Below are positions 16,212-24,245 of a DNA stretch of 64,000 nucleotides, piece by piece. The stretch is from Streptomyces sp. GESEQ-35 (GTDB lineage: Bacteria > Actinomycetota > Actinomycetes > Streptomycetales > Streptomycetaceae): contig NZ_JAFFSX010000001.1 of NCBI RefSeq assembly GCF_017948485.1, positions 62,001 through 126,000 of the forward strand, in the 5' to 3' direction. The notes below the pieces were generated by a model that searched no databases, had not been told where the DNA came from, and was given only the letters and a program-made list of their open reading frames with translations. The position numbers were made by a program, and so were the translations under genes. Each line of letters opens with the position of its first letter. Within the stretch, counting starts at the first letter, position 1.

Positions 16212-18518
16212 ATGACCTTGCCGTCAGCACCGCCCCCACGCCTGCTCCTCCCCGGCCTCACCCCTCGCGAGCCGGGCCTCGAGACCTATCCCGTACGCCC
16301 CGGAGGCCTCACCGGCGTCCGGCTCTCCCCCGGCGACCGGCTCACCGTGATCGACCGCTACGGCCGACAGCCCGCCGAACTCACCGTGATCGACCGCACC
16401 GGCACGGCATTCGGAGCCGTCCAGGACGCGCCCGCGACCGTGCTGCGCACATCGCCCCTGGCCGCGGAGCACGGTGTCGATCCTCGATCCGCCCTCGCGA
16501 TACGGCTGTTCGGGCCGTGGTCACCCGCCGGGTCCCGGGAGGAGTTCACGGCGACCGAGGAATGCGTCAGCCTCGTCGGAGCGCCCGGCGCCCCCATGGA
16601 CGTACAAGAGGAAGAAGCCAACCCGCCGTCCGAACTGCTGCTGGAGATACGCCGGTCCGCGCCGCACCACGCGCCCGGCCCGCTGCTCCCCGAGCCCCTC
16701 GCCGAGCCCGTGCTCGACCTCAGGATCGACGCCACCACGGCTCGCGCGTACGAGGTGAAGAAGGGGCAGTACATACAGGTCATCGACGTCGAGGGCCGCC
16801 AGTGCTCCGACTTCCTGGCGTTCGGCGCCCGCCGGCTCCAGGACGGCGTGGAGCGCGGCCTCGACGCGACCGCCACCCGCTCGTTCACCGGCCGCGCCTA
16901 TCCGCAGCCCGGCCTGCACGGCAAGTTCTACGACGCCGATGCCCGGCCGCTGCTCGACGTGGTGCGTGACACCGTCGGCCGCCACGACACCTTCGGTCTC
17001 GCCTGCAACGCCAAGTACTACGAGGACATGGGCTATCCGGGCCACCCCAACTGCACCGACAACTTCAACGGGCAGCTCGGTGGCTACGGCATCGCCGCCC
17101 GATCCGGCTGGCCCGCCCTGAATCTCTTCTACAACACCGACTTCGACGCCGACCACCGGTTCGTGTTCGACGAACCCTGGTCCCGGCCCGGCGACTACGT
17201 CCTGCTGCGCGCGATGACCGATCTCGTCTGCGCCTCCTCCGCCTGCCCCGACGACATCGATCCGTCGAACGCCTGGGTGCCGACCGACATCCACGTCCGT
17301 GTGTACGACGCGAGGAGGACGTTCTCCATGGCCATCGCCCACCGCGTCACCCCGGACGCGGAACCACGCCTCACCCGGCCGTCCGCGTTCGCGCCGCGCA
17401 CTCAGGCGCTGACGCGGCAGTTCACGGAGTACCGCGGCTTCTGGCTGCCCGACACCTACGACCGGCACGGACCGCAGGAGGAGTACTGGGCCTGCCGCGA
17501 GCGAGCCGCCGTGATGGATCTGTCCGCGCTGCGCAAGTTCGAGGTCACCGGGCCGGACGCGGAGGCGCTGCTGCAGGCGACCCTCACCCGCAACATCCGC
17601 AAGCTGTCGCACGGCCAGGTCGTCTACTCGGCGATGTGCAACGAGACCGGCGGAATGATCGACGACTGCACGGTCTTCCGGCTCGGCGACACCAACTTCC
17701 GCCTGGTGGGCGGCGACGACTACGACGGCGTCTGGCTGCGCGAACAGGCGCTGCGGCTCGGCCTCGACCGGGTGTGGATCAAGCCGTCCACCGACCAGCT
17801 GCACAACCTCGCCGTGCAGGGTCCGGCCAGCCGGGACCTGCTCGCCGAGATCGTCTGGACCCCGCAGACCCAGCCCGCCTTCGCCGGCCTCGGCTGGTTC
17901 CGCTTCGCGATCGGCCGGCTGGGCGGACCGGACGGCGTTCCCCTGCTCGTCTCCCGCACCGGCTACTCCGGCGAACTCGGCTACGAGCTGTGGACCCACC
18001 CGCTCCACGCCACCGCGCTGTGGGACGCGGTCCGCGAGGCCGGCGAACCGTACGGCCTCACCCCGCTCGGGCTCCAGGCCCTTGACATGCTGCGCATCGA
18101 GGCCGGACTCGCCTTCGCGGGATACGAGTTCTGCGACCAGACCGACCCGTACGAGGCGGGCATCGGCTTCACCGTCCCCCTGAAGACCAAGGAGGACGAC
18201 TTCGTGGGCCGTGAGGCACTGCTCGCCCGCAGGGCGAGTCCGCAGCGCACCCTGGTCGGCCTGGAGCTGGCGGGCGACGAGCCCGCGCGGCACGGCGACT
18301 GCGTCCACGTAGGCCGCTCCCAGGTCGGCGTGGTCACCAGCGCCACCCGCTCCCCCGTCCTGCGCAAGAACATCGCCCTGTGCCGGATCGCCGTCCAGTA
18401 CGCCGCCCTGGGCACCGCCGTCGAGGTCGGCAAGCTCGACGGCCACCGCAAACGCATCCCTGCCCAGGTCGTCCGCTTCCCGTTCTACGACCCCGACAAG
18501 ACCCGGCCCCGCTCCTGA
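16212..18518 (+). CDS. tdm: Trimethylamine N-oxide demethylase (Tdm)-like, DUF1989-GcvT
   Basis: The 768-residue protein combines a DUF1989 metal-binding region with a C-terminal GcvT/aminomethyltransferase domain, the architecture of bacterial Tdm. The first 180 residues look like a degenerate DUF1989 lobe (LSPGDRLTVIDRYGRQPAEL); a canonical one follows (GQYIQVIDVEGRQCSDF, GHPNCTDN, DLVCASSACPDDI) whose cysteines are candidate Zn ligands. The GcvT part runs from about residue 400 (ERAAVMDLSALRKFEVTG, SRTGYSGELGYELW). Tdm is known to split trimethylamine N-oxide into dimethylamine and formaldehyde, with tetrahydrofolate accepting the carbon. ATG 16212 follows GAGGTGAG. tmm starts 44 bases downstream. 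Alternative: another N-methyl substrate. Confidence 0.82.
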   Translation: MTLPSAPPPRLLLPGLTPREPGLETYPVRPGGLTGVRLSPGDRLTVIDRYGRQPAELTVIDRTGTAFGAVQDAPATVLRTSPLAAEHGVDPRSALAIRLFGPWSPAGSREEFTATEECVSLVGAPGAPMDVQEEEANPPSELLLEIRRSAPHHAPGPLLPEPLAEPVLDLRIDATTARAYEVKKGQYIQVIDVEGRQCSDFLAFGARRLQDGVERGLDATATRSFTGRAYPQPGLHGKFYDADARPLLDVVRDTVGRHDTFGLACNAKYYEDMGYPGHPNCTDNFNGQLGGYGIAARSGWPALNLFYNTDFDADHRFVFDEPWSRPGDYVLLRAMTDLVCASSACPDDIDPSNAWVPTDIHVRVYDARRTFSMAIAHRVTPDAEPRLTRPSAFAPRTQALTRQFTEYRGFWLPDTYDRHGPQEEYWACRERAAVMDLSALRKFEVTGPDAEALLQATLTRNIRKLSHGQVVYSAMCNETGGMIDDCTVFRLGDTNFRLVGGDDYDGVWLREQALRLGLDRVWIKPSTDQLHNLAVQGPASRDLLAEIVWTPQTQPAFAGLGWFRFAIGRLGGPDGVPLLVSRTGYSGELGYELWTHPLHATALWDAVREAGEPYGLTPLGLQALDMLRIEAGLAFAGYEFCDQTDPYEAGIGFTVPLKTKEDDFVGREALLARRASPQRTLVGLELAGDEPARHGDCVHVGRSQVGVVTSATRSPVLRKNIALCRIAVQYAALGTAVEVGKLDGHRKRIPAQVVRFPFYDPDKTRPRS

Positions 18519-18562
18519 CTCTCCCCCTGCCTCAACTCCCGCCTGCCCTTCGGAGGTTCAGC

Positions 18563-19918
18563 ATGTCCCGCGTTGCCATCATCGGTGCGGGCCCCAGCGG
18601 CCTGGCCCAGCTCCACGCCTTCGAGGAGGCCCGACGGGCCGGTGCCGCGGTGCCCGAGGTCGTCTGCTTCGAGAAGCAGAGCGACTGGGGCGGCCTGTGG
18701 AACTACACCTGGCGCACCGGCCTCGACGAGCACGGCGACCCGGTGCACGGCTCGATGTACCGCTATCTGTGGTCCAACGGACCCAAGGAGTGCCTGGAGT
18801 TCGCCGACTACACCTTCGACGAGCACTTCGGCGGCCCCATCCCGTCGTTCCCGCCGCGCGAGGTGCTGTACGAGTACATCACCGGCCGGGCGAAGAAGAG
18901 CAACGTCCGCCAGTACATACGGTTCGACACGCCTGTGCGCTGGATCGCGTACGACGCCGCCTCGGAGACCTTCACGGTCACGGTGGAGAACCGGGCCGAC
19001 GGCACCACGCTCACCGAGGAGTTCGACTGGGTGATCGTCGGTACGGGGCATTTCTCCACCCCCAACTTCCCGGAGTACCCCGGCTTTTCGACCTTCCCCG
19101 GTCGGGTGCTGCACTCCCACGACTTCCGTGACGCGGGCGAGTTCGCGGGCAAGGACCTGCTCGTCCTCGGCGGCAGCTACTCGGCCGAGGACATCGCGCT
19201 GCAGTCGCTCAAGTACGGCGCGAAGTCCGTGACCATCTCCTACCGCAGCAGCCCGATGGGCTTCGGCTGGCCCGACGGCATCCGCGAAGTGCCCTGTCTG
19301 GACCGGGTCGAGGGCCGCACCGCGCACTTCGCCGACGGCACCGCGCAGGACGTGGACGCCATCGTCCTGTGCACCGGGTACCAGCACCGGTTCCCGTTCG
19401 TGGAGGAGGAGTTGAGGCTCCGTACGGACAACAACCTCTACCCCGAGAAGCTCTACAAGGGCGTGGCCTGGACGGCCAACCCGAAGTTCATGTACCTCGC
19501 GATGCAGGACCAGTACTACACGTTCACGATGTTCGACGCGCAGGCCTTCTATGTGCGCGACATCGTGCTCGGCCGGATCGGCCTGCCCGACGCGAGCGCC
19601 ATGGAAGCGGACATCGCGGCCTGGCGCGAGCGGCAGGACACCCTCACCGGCCCGATGGACGACATCGACTTCCAGACCGACTACCTGCGCGAGCTGCTCA
19701 CCGCCACCGACTACCCCGTCTTCGACCTGGACCTGGCCCGCGAGCACTTCGCGACCTGGGAGCACCACAAGGAGGAGTCCATCACCGGCTACCGCGACCG
19801 GTCCTTCACCTCCCCCTGCACCGGCACGGCCGCGCCGGTCCACCACACCCCGTGGTGGGAGGAGCTCGACGACTCTTCGGGCACCTTCCTGCGCACCGCG
19901 CCGCAGAACATGCCGTAA
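18563..19918 (+). CDS. tmm: Trimethylamine monooxygenase (Tmm), flavin-containing
   Basis: The 451-residue flavin monooxygenase has the FAD motif GAGPSG (residues 8-13), the FMO signature FPGRVLHSHDF and the NADPH-binding GGSYSAED. Several stretches are characteristic of Tmm rather than other FMOs: EKQSDWGGLWNYTWRTGLDE, GSMYRYLWSNGPKECLEF, AMQDQYYTFTMFDAQAF and HHTPWWEELDDS. The enzyme would oxidise trimethylamine to its N-oxide with NADPH and O2 in the cytoplasm, feeding Tdm encoded just upstream. ATG 18563 follows CGGAGG. Length is normal and no key motif is missing. Confidence 0.88.
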   Translation: MSRVAIIGAGPSGLAQLHAFEEARRAGAAVPEVVCFEKQSDWGGLWNYTWRTGLDEHGDPVHGSMYRYLWSNGPKECLEFADYTFDEHFGGPIPSFPPREVLYEYITGRAKKSNVRQYIRFDTPVRWIAYDAASETFTVTVENRADGTTLTEEFDWVIVGTGHFSTPNFPEYPGFSTFPGRVLHSHDFRDAGEFAGKDLLVLGGSYSAEDIALQSLKYGAKSVTISYRSSPMGFGWPDGIREVPCLDRVEGRTAHFADGTAQDVDAIVLCTGYQHRFPFVEEELRLRTDNNLYPEKLYKGVAWTANPKFMYLAMQDQYYTFTMFDAQAFYVRDIVLGRIGLPDASAMEADIAAWRERQDTLTGPMDDIDFQTDYLRELLTATDYPVFDLDLAREHFATWEHHKEESITGYRDRSFTSPCTGTAAPVHHTPWWEELDDSSGTFLRTAPQNMP

Positions 19919-19983
19919 CCCAACTTCACGACGGCGTAACCCAACCACTGTTTCACTGCACGATACTTAATTTCACCAGAGGA
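19914..19983 (+). promoter_or_regulatory. Regulatory region of the cupin-dmm-gmaS operon with the shared 38-bp element
   Basis: Two direct repeats CGTAACCCAAC (19914-19924 and 19935-19945) are spaced exactly 21 bases apart, two helical turns; the first overlaps the tmm stop. They lead into the 38-bp element (19946-19983) also found before tdm. The arrangement suggests a regulator binding in tandem on one face of the helix next to a promoter. The repeats also resemble GlnR half-sites. Confidence 0.6.
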
Positions 19984-20003
19984 ACCACACCAGGAGGGCG
20001 AGG

Positions 20004-20363
20004 ATGACCACAACCCAGGGTCCGATCCTGAAGGTGCAGGACGGCGCGACCGATCTCCCCAGCATGGAGGTCGAGGGTTCCAAGGCGTTCATCGGCGACG
20101 CGTTCGTCAACCCGGGCGGCGCGGTGATCTGCTCCGGCTTCTTCGAGCTGTTCCACTCCGAGCCGCTCGTCTACGAGTACACGTACGACGAGACCAAGTA
20201 CGTCGTCGAGGGGGATTTCACGCTCACCGACATGGCGACCGGCCAGGTCGTCGAAGCGGTCAAGGGGGATGTGCTGTTCTTCCCCAAGGGCACGACGGTC
20301 AAGTTCGAGACCTCGGACCACGCGATCGGCTTCTACGCCGGCCACCGGACGTTCGCTCCCTGA
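20004..20363 (+). CDS. Small cupin protein (EutQ-like) of the methylated-amine cluster
   Basis: The 119-residue single-domain cupin shows the fold in order: YEYTYDETKYVVEGDFTLTD (cupin motif 1 region) and KGDVLFFPKGTTVKFET (motif 2 region). The usual metal-binding histidines are mostly replaced, as in EutQ-type cupins, so metal binding is uncertain. ATG 20004 follows CAGGAGGGCGAGG. It opens the second operon and is separated from dmmA by one base. It could be an accessory or fourth component of the dimethylamine monooxygenase, a sensor, or an enzyme on a pathway intermediate. Confidence 0.7.
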   Translation: MTTTQGPILKVQDGATDLPSMEVEGSKAFIGDAFVNPGGAVICSGFFELFHSEPLVYEYTYDETKYVVEGDFTLTDMATGQVVEAVKGDVLFFPKGTTVKFETSDHAIGFYAGHRTFAP

Positions 20364-20364
20364 C

Positions 20365-20880
20365 ATGGGCGCACAGCACACCAGCGTGCCTCGCTGGCCG
20401 ACGGTCGCCCCGGAGCTGGACCGCACCGGCCGTGCCTACGCGGTCCTGACCTTCGGGCCCGCCGCCTCGGTGCTGGCGGCGGCCTGGCAGAGCGCACTGG
20501 AGACGCTGGGACGTCCGGTGTGGTCCCGGCACGACGAGCAGGCCACGGCCGACTGCCTCGCCGAACTCCGCGCGCAGATCTCGGCCGCCACGGTCGGATG
20601 GCGGCTCCTGCTCGCCGGGCCGCAGTCCGAGGTGCTGGCCGCGTACTCCGAGGCGGTGCGTGGAGGCGTCCTCGACGCGGAGATCACCGTGGTGGTGACG
20701 GAGACGGAGCATCGCCGGGTGTGGTGCGCGCACTGCGAGTCGACGACCTCCGCCGAGGTGATGCTCGGCGCGGAGGTCCCCTGCGCGGGCTGCGGGCGCT
20801 CACTGTTCGTCTACCACCACGTGTCGCGGCTGCACGCCGCACATCTGGGATTCATGACCGATGCGGAGGAGGTGCCATGA
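20365..20880 (+). CDS. dmmA: Dimethylamine monooxygenase subunit DmmA-like
   Basis: The 171-residue protein has a C-terminal DmmA-type zinc-ribbon-like region: WCAHCES and VPCAGCGRS supply two CxxC pairs, followed by LFVYHHVSRLHAAHLGF, which is distinctive of the family. The N-terminal part (residues 15-110) is an alpha/beta domain ending in AGPQSEVLAAYSEAV. In characterised bacteria the heme-dependent dimethylamine monooxygenase contains a subunit of this type. The stop overlaps the next gene's start in ATGA, implying translational coupling. Its exact role in the complex is not known from sequence. Confidence 0.78.
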   Translation: MGAQHTSVPRWPTVAPELDRTGRAYAVLTFGPAASVLAAAWQSALETLGRPVWSRHDEQATADCLAELRAQISAATVGWRLLLAGPQSEVLAAYSEAVRGGVLDAEITVVVTETEHRRVWCAHCESTTSAEVMLGAEVPCAGCGRSLFVYHHVSRLHAAHLGFMTDAEEVP

Positions 20881-21809
20881 CGCTCGAACTGGTCGTGCGG
20901 CGCAGCACCGAAATCGCCGAAAACACAAGGGAGTTGACGCTGGCGCGCCTCGACGGCGGTCCGCTGCCCGGGCATCCGCCGGGCAGCCATGTGGTCGTCG
21001 AGTGCGGACAGCGCCGCAACGCCTACTCGCTGACCAGCAGCGGGATCAGACCGTACGAGTACACCGTGGCCGTGCTGCGTCGGCCCGGCGGACGGGGCGG
21101 TTCGGAGCGGATGCATCTCTTCCGCGTCGGCGACCGGGTGTCGGTGAGCGTTCCGCGCAGCGCCTTCGCACCGGTGGCGACCGCCCGGCGGCATCTGTTG
21201 ATCGCCGGGGGCATCGGGGTGACACCGATGCTCAGCCACGCACGCGACGCGGTGCGCTGGGGGCGGGACGTACGGATGCTGTATGTGCACCGGACCGGGG
21301 CGGGCGCGTACGTCGACGAGCTGACGGAACTGCTCGGCGGGAGGCTGCGACGGACCGTCCGCGGGGGCGAGTTCGGCGCACTGCTCGACGAGGCGCTGGT
21401 GTCGCAGCCGATCGGCACCCATCTGTACGTGTGCGGGCCCGGCCCGCTGATGGAGCGGGTGACCCAGGAGGCGCGCGCCGCCGGGTGGCCGCCGCAGCGG
21501 CTGCATCTGGAGCGGTTCACGCCGGCCGATCCGGTTCCCGGGCGGCCGTTCACCGCGCGGCTGCGGCGCTCGGCCCTGAACGTTGCGGTGTCGTCGGAGA
21601 CGAGTCTGCTCGACGCGCTGGAGAGGGCCGGGGTCCGGGTGCCGAACATGTGCCGGCAGGGCGTCTGCGGGGAGTGCCGGGTGCCGGTGCTCACCGGGCG
21701 GCCGCTGCATCGCGACGAGTACCTGTCCGAGGACGAGCGCGCCGCGGGCGACAGCGTCATGTGCTGTGTGTCCCGCAGCGAGACCGAGCTTCTGGAGGTC
21801 GACCTGTGA
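20877..21809 (+). CDS. dmmB: Dimethylamine monooxygenase reductase subunit, PDR/ferredoxin type
   Basis: The 310-residue protein has a ferredoxin-NADP-reductase-like flavin domain (RNAYSLTSS), a nucleotide domain (LLIAGGIGVTPM, YVCGPGPLM) and a C-terminal plant-type 2Fe-2S domain with CRQGVCGEC (cysteines 259, 264, 267) and a final cysteine in the MCC segment. This phthalate-dioxygenase-reductase layout passes electrons from NAD(P)H to an oxygenase. Position between dmmA and the heme subunit, with ATGA/GTGA overlaps on both sides, supports assignment to the dimethylamine monooxygenase. The dmmB symbol rests on architecture and context. Confidence 0.8.
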   Translation: MTLELVVRRSTEIAENTRELTLARLDGGPLPGHPPGSHVVVECGQRRNAYSLTSSGIRPYEYTVAVLRRPGGRGGSERMHLFRVGDRVSVSVPRSAFAPVATARRHLLIAGGIGVTPMLSHARDAVRWGRDVRMLYVHRTGAGAYVDELTELLGGRLRRTVRGGEFGALLDEALVSQPIGTHLYVCGPGPLMERVTQEARAAGWPPQRLHLERFTPADPVPGRPFTARLRRSALNVAVSSETSLLDALERAGVRVPNMCRQGVCGECRVPVLTGRPLHRDEYLSEDERAAGDSVMCCVSRSETELLEVDL

Positions 21810-22831
21810 CGGTCACCGCACTCCCGACCCGGATCGCCGGCTTTCCCTTCCCGTTCCGCGCCGACTCCTACCGCTACTCCACCAACGTCGAGCCGGCCCG
21901 TGTGCCGGTGCCGACGGAGGCGGGTGAGTGGGGCGCCGGGATCCTCGACGTCGACGACGAGTACGCGGCCGAACTCGCCGAACGGGAACGGATTCTGGCC
22001 GCCGACCCGACCCGGCTGACCGTGCTGCCGCACATGCGCCCGGCCTGCTGGGACGCACTGCACACCCTGCTGCGCGAGCTGGCGGACCGACATCCCTCAG
22101 TCATGGAGCTGCGGCACCTGGGCTCCGACACCTACCTCTGGCGCAACGACCTGCTCGGCATCGAGCAGCGGTTCCGGGACGGCGAGGACGCCTCCCTGCC
22201 CGGCGGCCCGCTCGGCTTCCTCGGCAGCCAGGTGCAGGACGACATCGTGCTGCTCGACCAGCGCGAGGGCTCCCTGTGGGCCGACGCCGGTCTGGTCACC
22301 TTCGCCGCCGACTGGTCGCTGCGCTTCGACGTCGGTATGCGCTTCCTGGAGGTGCACGGCCCGGTGCCGAGGGTCCACGAGGAGGGGATCATCGCGCGGG
22401 CCGAACGTTTCCTGATGCGGCTCGAACCCGGCCAGGAGTACCGGCGTACCAACTGGACCATGTCCGTGGGACGTCGGCTCGACCAGTCCACCGAGGTCTA
22501 TCCGGAGTGGGGCAGGGACCGCCGGCTGGCCGCCGAGGCGCCGGCCGCCGAACTCGCCGAGCGACTTCAGCTGCGCGTCGAGGTCCAGCATCTGATCCGG
22601 CTCGGCGCGTCCGGGGCGGTGATGTTCCTCATCCGCACCTACATGCTGTCGCTGGCCGAGCTGGCACAAGTACCGGCATGGCGGGCCCGGTTCGGTCACG
22701 TGCTGGCCGAACTGCCCGACGACATGGCCGAGTACAAGGGCCTGGCCCGCTTCCGCCGTCGCGCGGCGGACTGGCTGCTGTCCCCCTCCTCCTTCGCACC
22801 GCCCCGGTCCCAGCCCCAGGAGCCCTCATGA
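21806..22831 (+). CDS. Heme-dependent oxidative N-demethylase alpha-type subunit (DUF3445/HODM)
   Basis: The 341-residue protein matches the heme-dependent oxidative N-demethylase family. Typical stretches are FPFPFRADSYRYSTNV at the N-terminus, SDTYLWRNDLLGIEQRF, LGFLGSQVQDDIVLLDQREG, LVTFAADWSLRFDVGM and RRTNWTMSVG. In the characterised enzyme this subunit holds the heme in a PAS-like fold and oxidatively demethylates a secondary methylamine such as dimethylamine. GTG 21806 overlaps the reductase stop, and the stop overlaps gmaS. It is presumably the catalytic subunit; I leave the letter of the symbol open. Confidence 0.8.
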   Translation: MTVTALPTRIAGFPFPFRADSYRYSTNVEPARVPVPTEAGEWGAGILDVDDEYAAELAERERILAADPTRLTVLPHMRPACWDALHTLLRELADRHPSVMELRHLGSDTYLWRNDLLGIEQRFRDGEDASLPGGPLGFLGSQVQDDIVLLDQREGSLWADAGLVTFAADWSLRFDVGMRFLEVHGPVPRVHEEGIIARAERFLMRLEPGQEYRRTNWTMSVGRRLDQSTEVYPEWGRDRRLAAEAPAAELAERLQLRVEVQHLIRLGASGAVMFLIRTYMLSLAELAQVPAWRARFGHVLAELPDDMAEYKGLARFRRRAADWLLSPSSFAPPRSQPQEPS

Positions 22832-24147
22832 CCACAGTCGACGCCGACCTCGCCTCTCGCGCCCGGGCCGACGGGGTGAAGTTCCTGCTCGCGCTCTTCG
22901 TCGACCTGACGGGCAAGCCGTGCGCCAAGCTCGTCCCCGTCGAGGCCGCCGACGAACTCCAGCACGAGGGCGTGGGGTTCGCCGGATACGCGGTCGGCGC
23001 GATCGGCCAGCAGCCGTGCGACCCGGACCTGATCGCGATCCCCGACCTGACCTCGTACACGCCCCTCCCCTGGGTGCGCGAGGGCCTGGCCCTGGTCCAC
23101 TGCGACCCGCACGTCGAGGGCACACCGTGGCCGTACGCGCCCCGGGTGATCCTCAAGAAGCTGATCGAGCGGGCCCGGGAGCGGGAACTGGAGCTGTACG
23201 CGGGCGCGGAGGTCGAGTACTTCCTCGTCTCGCGGGACGCCGAGGGACGCATCACGCCCTCCGACGCCAAGGACACCGGCGCCCAACCCTGTTACGACGC
23301 ACGCGGGTTGACCCGGATGTACGACCACCTCACCGCGGTCTCGGCGGCCATGAACGAGCTGGGCTGGGGCAACTACGCCAACGACCACGAGGACGGCAAC
23401 GGCCAGTTCGAGCAGAACTTCGCCTACGCGGACGCGCTGACCACGGCCGACCGGGTCGTCACCGCCCGCTATCTGATCTCCATGCTCGCCGAACAGCGCG
23501 GTATGACCGCCACGTTCATGCCCAAGCCGTTCACCGACCGGACCGGCAGCGGAATGCATCTGCACCTGTCGCTGTGGAACGGCTCCATCGCTCTCTTCCC
23601 GGCCGAGGAGGACGAACGGGCCCTGGGGCTCTCCGAGTTGGCGTACTCCTTCCTGGCCGGTGTGCTGGAGCACGCGCCCGGTATGCAGGCCGTGCTCGCG
23701 CCGACCGTGAACTCCTACAAGCGGACCGGCGCGGTCTCGACGCGCTCGGGTGCCACCTGGTCTCCGCGGCGGGCGTCGTACGGCGGCAACGACCGTACGC
23801 ACTTCGTCCGGGTCCCCGACGGCAACCGCATCGAGCTGCGCGGCGGGGACGGTTCGGCGAACCCGTATCTGGCGCTCGCGGCGGCGCTGGCAGCCGGGCT
23901 CGACGGGATCGGGCGAGGGCTGGACCCGGGAGCGCCGGGAGCGGACGGCCCGAAGCGTCCCGAGCTGCCGCTGACGCTGCTGCACGCGGTGGACGCGCTG
24001 GCGGGTGATCCCGTGGTGAGCGGGGCGCTGGACGCGGCGGGCGCGGGGGTGTGCGACTACTTCGCCGCCCTCAAGCGCGAAGAGTTCTTCGCCTGGCACA
24101 ACACGGTCGGCTCGTGGGAGATCGACCGCTACCTCACCGCGTTCTGA
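22828..24147 (+). CDS. gmaS: Glutamine-synthetase-family gamma-glutamylmethylamide synthetase
   Basis: The 439-residue protein of the glutamine synthetase fold has the ATP/metal motifs of the family (EVEYFL, GNGQFEQNF, GSGMHLHLSLW, NSYKR and GNRIELRGGDGSANPYLA). It lacks the adenylylation region of GlnA and resembles GlnT/GmaS proteins. GmaS ligates methylamine to glutamate with ATP. Assignment over ordinary glutamine synthetase rests on context: it ends the dmm operon and lies directly before MgsABC homologues, which use its product. ATG 22828 overlaps the previous stop. Confidence 0.78.
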   Translation: MTTVDADLASRARADGVKFLLALFVDLTGKPCAKLVPVEAADELQHEGVGFAGYAVGAIGQQPCDPDLIAIPDLTSYTPLPWVREGLALVHCDPHVEGTPWPYAPRVILKKLIERARERELELYAGAEVEYFLVSRDAEGRITPSDAKDTGAQPCYDARGLTRMYDHLTAVSAAMNELGWGNYANDHEDGNGQFEQNFAYADALTTADRVVTARYLISMLAEQRGMTATFMPKPFTDRTGSGMHLHLSLWNGSIALFPAEEDERALGLSELAYSFLAGVLEHAPGMQAVLAPTVNSYKRTGAVSTRSGATWSPRRASYGGNDRTHFVRVPDGNRIELRGGDGSANPYLALAAALAAGLDGIGRGLDPGAPGADGPKRPELPLTLLHAVDALAGDPVVSGALDAAGAGVCDYFAALKREEFFAWHNTVGSWEIDRYLTAF

Positions 24148-24167
24148 CACCTCGCCGCGTTCTGGCC
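24132..24167 (+). repeat. 18-bp tandem duplication across the gmaS stop codon
   Basis: CCTCACCGCGTTCTGACA (24132-24149) is followed directly by CCTCGCCGCGTTCTGGCC (24150-24167). The first copy encodes the end of GmaS and its stop; the second lies in the untranslated gap. Confidence 0.6.
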
Positions 24168-24192
24168 CCTCGGCCGCGGTCGGAACCGCTTT

Positions 24193-24224
24193 CCAACGAA
24201 CCACCTCTCCAATGAACCACCTCT
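24193..24224 (+). repeat. Tandem 16-bp repeats upstream of mgsA
   Basis: CCAACGAACCACCTCT and CCAATGAACCACCTCT lie head to tail with one mismatch, ending 21 bases before the mgsA start. They may be a binding site or a slippage product. The 38-bp element of the other two operons is not seen here. Confidence 0.6.
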
Positions 24225-24245
24225 CTGTGGAAGGGAGTTGCACCC

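Noticed and set aside
16521..18446. A 641-codon open frame on the minus strand opposite tdm
   Set aside because: It is the antisense shadow of a high-GC gene: no ribosome binding site, low-complexity Gly/Val/Glu composition and no domain, while the plus strand has clear family motifs.
22828..24147. Ordinary glutamine synthetase for ammonium assimilation
   Set aside because: Possible by fold, but its place after the dimethylamine monooxygenase and before MgsABC makes gamma-glutamylmethylamide synthetase the better reading; an assay would decide.
24193..24224. Start of a CRISPR array
   Set aside because: Only two head-to-tail copies without spacers.
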